From Spirochaetales bacterium (GTDB taxonomy: Bacteria; Spirochaetota; Leptospiria; Leptospirales; Leptonemataceae), in assembly GCA_015075425.1 (NCBI GenBank), contig JABTUL010000001.1, forward strand, positions 1,054,001-1,118,000: a DNA stretch of 64,000 nucleotides. The letters are read 5' to 3'. The notes beneath the pieces were generated by a model. It ran no database searches. It worked only from the letters and a program-made list of their open reading frames with translations, and had not been told where the DNA came from. A program made the position numbers and the translations under genes. This document shows positions 60,603 through 64,000 of this stretch, piece by piece. Positions within the stretch are counted from its first letter, which is position 1. The number at the start of each line of letters is the position of its first letter.

Positions 60603-61736
60603 CTAATCCTGTGTTTCCTTTTTTTCTCCTGTCGGGCGCAGGGAAAGACCGAACTTTTCACTGAAATTGTGGCCCTGTAAGAGGTCCCGATTGGCCGGAT
60701 CCAGAAAGAAGCGTGCATCAAAATAGGAAATTCCGGCCATCCGCCTCTGCCGTGCGTGCTGTAGTTGATACCAGGTCATTTCCGGTCCCGGTTTTAAGTA
60801 AAGGCCCACGCCGATCACCATTTTTCTTTCAAGGCGGGGTTGAGCCAGTTCCTGCATTCGGCTATCAAAAAGTTCTTTACGATTGTAATAGGTCATAACG
60901 TACGCATGATCTATCCAGCCTTTTTCCACCCAGTAAGGCCAGTTTTGAAAGATTTCGTCCTTCATTTTTGCGCGGTTGGGCCAGACCGCTGCGGTGAGCT
61001 TCACACTGTAATGGTTGCGCAGACGATGGATGTCCCGGACCATCCGGCTAACGAATCGGCTGCGGATTTCTGCACTGGCTGCCCGGTCGGCTTCTTTTAC
61101 GGAGGCGCTGCGCAACGCGGAGGCCACGCCAAAATCCCGGCTGCCTGGCCGACTCGTGGGATAGCGAATGTAGTCAAGATGGATGCCCGCAACCGGGTAA
61201 TGGTCAAGAATTTCCCGGATGATTTCCAGGTTGTACTGTCTGACAACGGGCAGAGCCGGATCGAGGAAGGCCCCCTCCACGCCGGCACGGCGGCGCTCAG
61301 CTCGCGAGTAACGCAGCATGGAACGCCCTTCGCCATCCATTAAAAACCAGCCGGGCCGCGTTGCGCTGATATGGTCCGGGTGAGCATATTCCCGGGTTGA
61401 ACTGTCCGCGGCCAGAAACACATTGACCCAGGCCTGCACCTCAATGCCGTGCGGCCGCGCTTCGCGCAGGAATTCCGCCAGAGGATCCAGATCCGCTTCA
61501 ATGCCTGGCGCGGGAACCACCAGCCTGGACCGATAGTAAGCATCAGCCCGGCCCCGCACTTGAACTATGGCTGTGGTCAGACCGTAGTCGCGCATCATGG
61601 CCACAACGGCGCGTATGCCTGCACGACTTTTGATCTGATCGCGTACGATCCATACGGCACGGACTTCGGTCGCATCCGCGCGGATGGTCAGGAGTGGCAA
61701 CCAGATCGCCAGAAGAGTGACCCGGATTCGGTGCAT
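60603..61736 (-). CDS. Exported GHL10-type glycoside hydrolase-like protein
   Basis: A 377-residue exported protein with signal MHRIRVTLLAIWLPLLTIRADA. The mature part follows GHL10 (DUF187): EVRAVWIVRDQIKSRAGI, TTAIVQVRGRADAYY, LVVPAPGIEADLDPL, GIEVQAWVNVFLA, the VAGIHLDYIRYP block, AAVWPN, and the GWIDHAYVMTYY strand. The TIM-barrel family is linked to glycan or peptidoglycan hydrolysis; no activity is proven for most members. The start at 61736 is preferred over the longer reading to 61946, which has no family sequence. It faces the channel gene 97 bases away. Confidence 0.85.
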   Translation of the reverse strand: MHRIRVTLLAIWLPLLTIRADATEVRAVWIVRDQIKSRAGIRAVVAMMRDYGLTTAIVQVRGRADAYYRSRLVVPAPGIEADLDPLAEFLREARPHGIEVQAWVNVFLAADSSTREYAHPDHISATRPGWFLMDGEGRSMLRYSRAERRRAGVEGAFLDPALPVVRQYNLEIIREILDHYPVAGIHLDYIRYPTSRPGSRDFGVASALRSASVKEADRAASAEIRSRFVSRMVRDIHRLRNHYSVKLTAAVWPNRAKMKDEIFQNWPYWVEKGWIDHAYVMTYYNRKELFDSRMQELAQPRLERKMVIGVGLYLKPGPEMTWYQLQHARQRRMAGISYFDARFFLDPANRDLLQGHNFSEKFGLSLRPTGEKKETQD

Positions 61737-61833
61737 GGCGTCAGTAGCATTGTACCGCAAGAAAATGTACACCAAAAAAACGTCCCGGCCAAAAGGGGCT
61801 TGCCTGCGGTGGGCCCTTCCGTTAAAGGGCCCC

Positions 61834-62715
61834 ATGATATCGATTGCTCGAAATATTACTGCAGCCAGCTGGTTTAATAACACCATTGTGGCGGTGATTT
61901 TAGCTGCGGGCCTGGTTGTTGGACTGGAGACATATCCCGCCAACATGGAAAAATGGGGGGATGAGCTTCACCTGGCCAATGCTATCATCCTCTGGATTTT
62001 TATTATTGAAATTGTATTGAAATGGGTAGCGCTTATGCCGCGCCCCTGGACCTTTTTCAAGGATCCCTGGAATGTTTTTGACTTTGTCATTGTGGCCCTT
62101 TCTCTCCTGCCTGTAGGTTCAGAAGCCGTGACGGTTGTGCGACTGTTCCGATTGCTTCGCGTCCTGCGTCTTTTACGGGCTCTGCCGGCTCTCCAGATTT
62201 TAGTCAACTCGCTTTTAAAAAGCATTCCTTCCATGGGTTACGTGGGAGTGTTACTCGGGCTGCTCTTTTACATCTATGCTGTGGCTGCCGTATTTCTTTT
62301 TGGCAGCAACGACCCCTGGCATTTTAAAGATTTACAAACCGCTTTTGTGACGCTCTTTGGAGTGGTTACCCTTGAGGGATGGACAGATATTATGTATATA
62401 CAAATGTTTGGTTGCAATGTGTATCCAGGTCCTGGAGGCGAAGCGGAGTGTCTGCATCCCCGGGCGATGCCGGTGGGTGGCGCATTCTTTTTTATCAGCT
62501 TTGTACTCGTCGGGACAATGGTGATCCTCAATTTGTTCATCGGTGTCATTATGAATGGGATGGAAGAGGCTAAATCAGAGCAGGAAGATGCAAGGGTGGC
62601 GGATCTGGGAGGAAAGCCGGATTTAAAAGACGACTTCTTTCAGTTGAATCGGCAGTTGACAGAGTTGCAGGAAAGGCTGCGGCGCATCGAAAAGCAGGCG
62701 CTGGAGCAAAAATAG
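61834..62715 (+). CDS. One-domain voltage-gated cation channel (NaChBac-like) with TLEGWTD filter
   Basis: A 293-residue, six-helix channel subunit expected to work as a tetramer. S4 is VVRLFRLLRVLRLLRALP with five Arg at every third position; the pore helix and filter read FVTLFGVVTLEGWTDIMY (T179 to Y188), and a long pore-S6 loop with two Cys (FGCNVYPGPGGEAECLHP) precedes S6. The C-terminal coiled coil (QLNRQLTELQERLRRIEKQ) matches the tetramerising helix of bacterial sodium channels. The filter EGWTD resembles animal Cav repeat filters (TMEGWTDVLY) more than the bacterial LESWAS type, so calcium permeation is possible. Starts at ATG 61834, with an AAAGGG before it. Confidence 0.87.
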   Translation: MISIARNITAASWFNNTIVAVILAAGLVVGLETYPANMEKWGDELHLANAIILWIFIIEIVLKWVALMPRPWTFFKDPWNVFDFVIVALSLLPVGSEAVTVVRLFRLLRVLRLLRALPALQILVNSLLKSIPSMGYVGVLLGLLFYIYAVAAVFLFGSNDPWHFKDLQTAFVTLFGVVTLEGWTDIMYIQMFGCNVYPGPGGEAECLHPRAMPVGGAFFFISFVLVGTMVILNLFIGVIMNGMEEAKSEQEDARVADLGGKPDLKDDFFQLNRQLTELQERLRRIEKQALEQK

Positions 62716-62756
62716 TCCAGGCTACCAAAAAACTCTTTACAAGGCCTGGAATGCCA

Positions 62757-62775
62757 TCCCCTGTAAACGGGGGGT
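62757..62775. promoter_or_regulatory. Weak third match to the CCCCCAG-type repeat
   Basis: TCCCCTGTAAACGGGGGGT, whose complement reads ACCCCCCGTTTACAGGGGA, matches the repeat at 54549 at 14 of 19 positions. It ends 6 bases before the ATG of the ATPase-domain gene at 62782, so its G-run may simply be the ribosome-binding site. A regulatory link is speculative. Confidence 0.25.
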
Positions 62776-62781
62776 GCGTTC

Positions 62782-63447
62782 ATGGGGAAACAGAAGATTT
62801 CGGTACGGATACTCGACGAGTCCGCCCGCGGCGAACTGCAGACGGCTTTTGACCGGCTGGAGGCTGAGCTGGGCATCGAATGGCTGGCAGCAACCCTGAC
62901 CACAGCCATTCTTGAACTCATTGAGAACGCTGTTAAAGCCAATCTGAAACGAGTTTTTTTTCAGGTGCATGGCTATCGCCTGGATGAACCCGCTTCTTAC
63001 TCTGAAGGGATTCGTCATTTCAAACGTGAGTTTCCGAGCGTAAGCAAGGAAGACTATCGCAAATCGCTCGAAGATCTCAATCTCATGGTTTCTGTGGAAG
63101 TGGACCTGGACCAGGACCGCTTGCTGGTCTTTGTGGAAAACAATACATTGCTCCTCACCGCAGAGGAGGAAAGGATCCGGCGGCAACTGGCCCGGGCCAT
63201 GACAGCGCCGGATCTACTGGAATTCAGCGTTCAGTACGGTGATGAGACGGAAGGCAGCGGGCTGGGACTGGCCATGATCGTCTTTTTGATTCGCACCCTG
63301 GGGTTTAAGCCAGAGCTCTTTCGCATTTACAATCAGGTGGATCGGACCATGGCCCGGCTGGAATTTCCTTTGAATGCCTCGTACGTTTCTCTACGTGAGC
63401 AATACGAACGCGAGCAATCGCTCAAAGTCGGTACGCTTTCAGGATAG
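62782..63447 (+). CDS. GHKL/histidine-kinase-type ATPase-domain protein
   Basis: A 221-residue protein with only a HATPase-type domain. The N-box is AILELIENAVKAN, the G1-like loop is VFVENNTLLL, and G2 is EGSGLGLAMIVFLI, so the ATP pocket is mostly intact, unlike the kinase at 52582. There is no DHp helix or sensor. Such proteins act as anti-sigma kinases or as partners of split signalling systems; the membrane SpoIIE phosphatase at 14881 is a possible opposing partner, but far away. Its stop overlaps the convergent SGNH gene by 26 bases. Confidence 0.78.
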   Translation: MGKQKISVRILDESARGELQTAFDRLEAELGIEWLAATLTTAILELIENAVKANLKRVFFQVHGYRLDEPASYSEGIRHFKREFPSVSKEDYRKSLEDLNLMVSVEVDLDQDRLLVFVENNTLLLTAEEERIRRQLARAMTAPDLLEFSVQYGDETEGSGLGLAMIVFLIRTLGFKPELFRIYNQVDRTMARLEFPLNASYVSLREQYEREQSLKVGTLSG

Positions 63448-64000
63448 CTGCAAAAAAAATCTGCGCCAGATGTTCACCTCCAGCGTAGGTTAAATGGGTC
63501 CCGTCCCGGTGAGCTTCTTGCCGGGCCATCATTCGTTGCATGCCGCCTTCTCCTCCCAGAGCATTGTAGGTATCAAAAAAAGCAAAGCCCTGTTTCAGCG
63601 CCAGTTCCGCCTGGATGGCACTGATGAGTGGAATTTCTGCCTGGGCCTTGAGACGGCCGCCCACAGAAATCAGGCGTTCCGGCGGACCAAAGACCAGCAC
63701 TGCTCCAGGATAAGCATTTCTTAGTTTTTCAAACCACAGTCTGAGTTGTTCGCGGTAAACATCGGTATCAAAAGGCTGGCGACCGGCCCGCATGGTTTCC
63801 GCTTCGTTGATTCCCGATTGAAGAATGATCAGCTGAGGCCTGTACAGTTCCAGGCCGCAGCGAAGATGTTCGTCAGGAATCCCTTGCATCCAGGCCTGAT
63901 GAAGCCCCATTTGCACAAGGGGGCTCAGGGTAACGCCCGTTGCTTTTTCTAAAATCACTGCGTCCAGAAGCGCGGTATCACGGTTCCCTTTGATTTGTAT
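63422..64000 (-). CDS. SGNH-type hydrolase, N-terminus outside the window
   Basis: The frame is open from the stop at 63422 to the window edge (193 codons), with in-frame coding upstream of the first GTG (QIKGNRDTALLDAV), so the 5' part is missing. Block III-like ILQSGINEAETM and the end block DGTHLTYAGGEHLA (Asp and His) fit SGNH/GDSL esterases; the nucleophile Ser block must lie beyond the edge. Between them AVLVFGPPERLIS matches the fold. Substrate unknown. Confidence 0.7.
   Translation of the reverse strand: MQIKGNRDTALLDAVILEKATGVTLSPLVQMGLHQAWMQGIPDEHLRCGLELYRPQLIILQSGINEAETMRAGRQPFDTDVYREQLRLWFEKLRNAYPGAVLVFGPPERLISVGGRLKAQAEIPLISAIQAELALKQGFAFFDTYNALGGEGGMQRMMARQEAHRDGTHLTYAGGEHLAQIFFAAILKAYRL

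Noticed and set aside
1-64000. CRISPR arrays, rRNA, tRNA, transposases, phage genes or toxin-antitoxin pairs
   Set aside because: I saw no regularly spaced repeats, no tRNA-like cloverleaf with CCA end, and no recognisable transposase, integrase or toxin motif; very short elements could be missed by eye.

Overview
The window looks like chromosomal DNA from a free-living, aerobically respiring spirochaete of the Leptospirales type (Leptonema/Turneriella-like). This is inference from gene content: many lipoproteins with loose spirochaetal lipoboxes, a class III cyclase-ATPase, an EtfD-type Fe-S quinone oxidoreductase, DUF1566 lipoproteins, a TANGO2 protein, and base composition that looks a little above 50% GC. 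I found no rRNA, tRNA, CRISPR, prophage or insertion sequence. Genes are packed tightly, with many ATGA/TGATG couplings and several convergent pairs whose 3' ends overlap.

Left part (1-16.3 kb), housekeeping and envelope: a cut-off LprI-like protein, a lipoprotein, an acyl-CoA ligase, bioB, a LonH-like protease, gatC-gatA (Lys-rich tail), tyrS, a shortened DUF2214 membrane protein, ubiX and a UbiA-family prenyltransferase (probably MqnP), a peptidoglycan amidase, a TauE-type permease, a YeaQ-type protein, an odd patatin, a pentapeptide-repeat lipoprotein and a membrane SpoIIE phosphatase.

Middle (16.2-29.6 kb), two coupled operons. The first runs from an M19 dipeptidase through a YgjP metallopeptidase, a sulfoquinovosidase-like GH31 lipoprotein, a TerB-like membrane protein and a receiver-less sigma-54 activator to a cytochrome c/FG-GAP lipoprotein. 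After a secreted lipase-like gene and a clear terminator, the second runs from an anchored protein through two lipoproteins (PD40-like and HEAT) to hemB. ileS follows.

Right part (32.9-64 kb): a soluble-adenylyl-cyclase-like protein, ferritin-like and DUF1015 genes, ppk1, a SPOR protein with coaE, TANGO2 against EtfD, mqnC, small secreted proteins, an alcohol dehydrogenase, and a DUF5989/SGNH pair. A LuxR-type response regulator and a 7TM histidine kinase with a degenerate ATP site are flanked by matching CCCCCAG inverted repeats, one before the regulator and one before the next envelope gene. Last come a DUF1566 lipoprotein, a ChlI-like ATPase, a nucleotidyltransferase-GT2 fusion, a mini-protein with a FliF-like tail, a GHL10 hydrolase, a one-domain voltage-gated channel with a Cav-like filter, an ATPase-domain protein and a cut-off SGNH hydrolase.

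The best candidates for something undescribed are: (1) the regulator/kinase pair with its shared inverted repeats; (2) the GH31-activator-cytochrome/FG-GAP operon, whose GH31 lacks the sulfonate-binding Arg; (3) the sAC-like cyclase that seems to lack the bicarbonate-binding residues; (4) the channel with a TLEGWTD filter; (5) the FliF-tail mini-protein.
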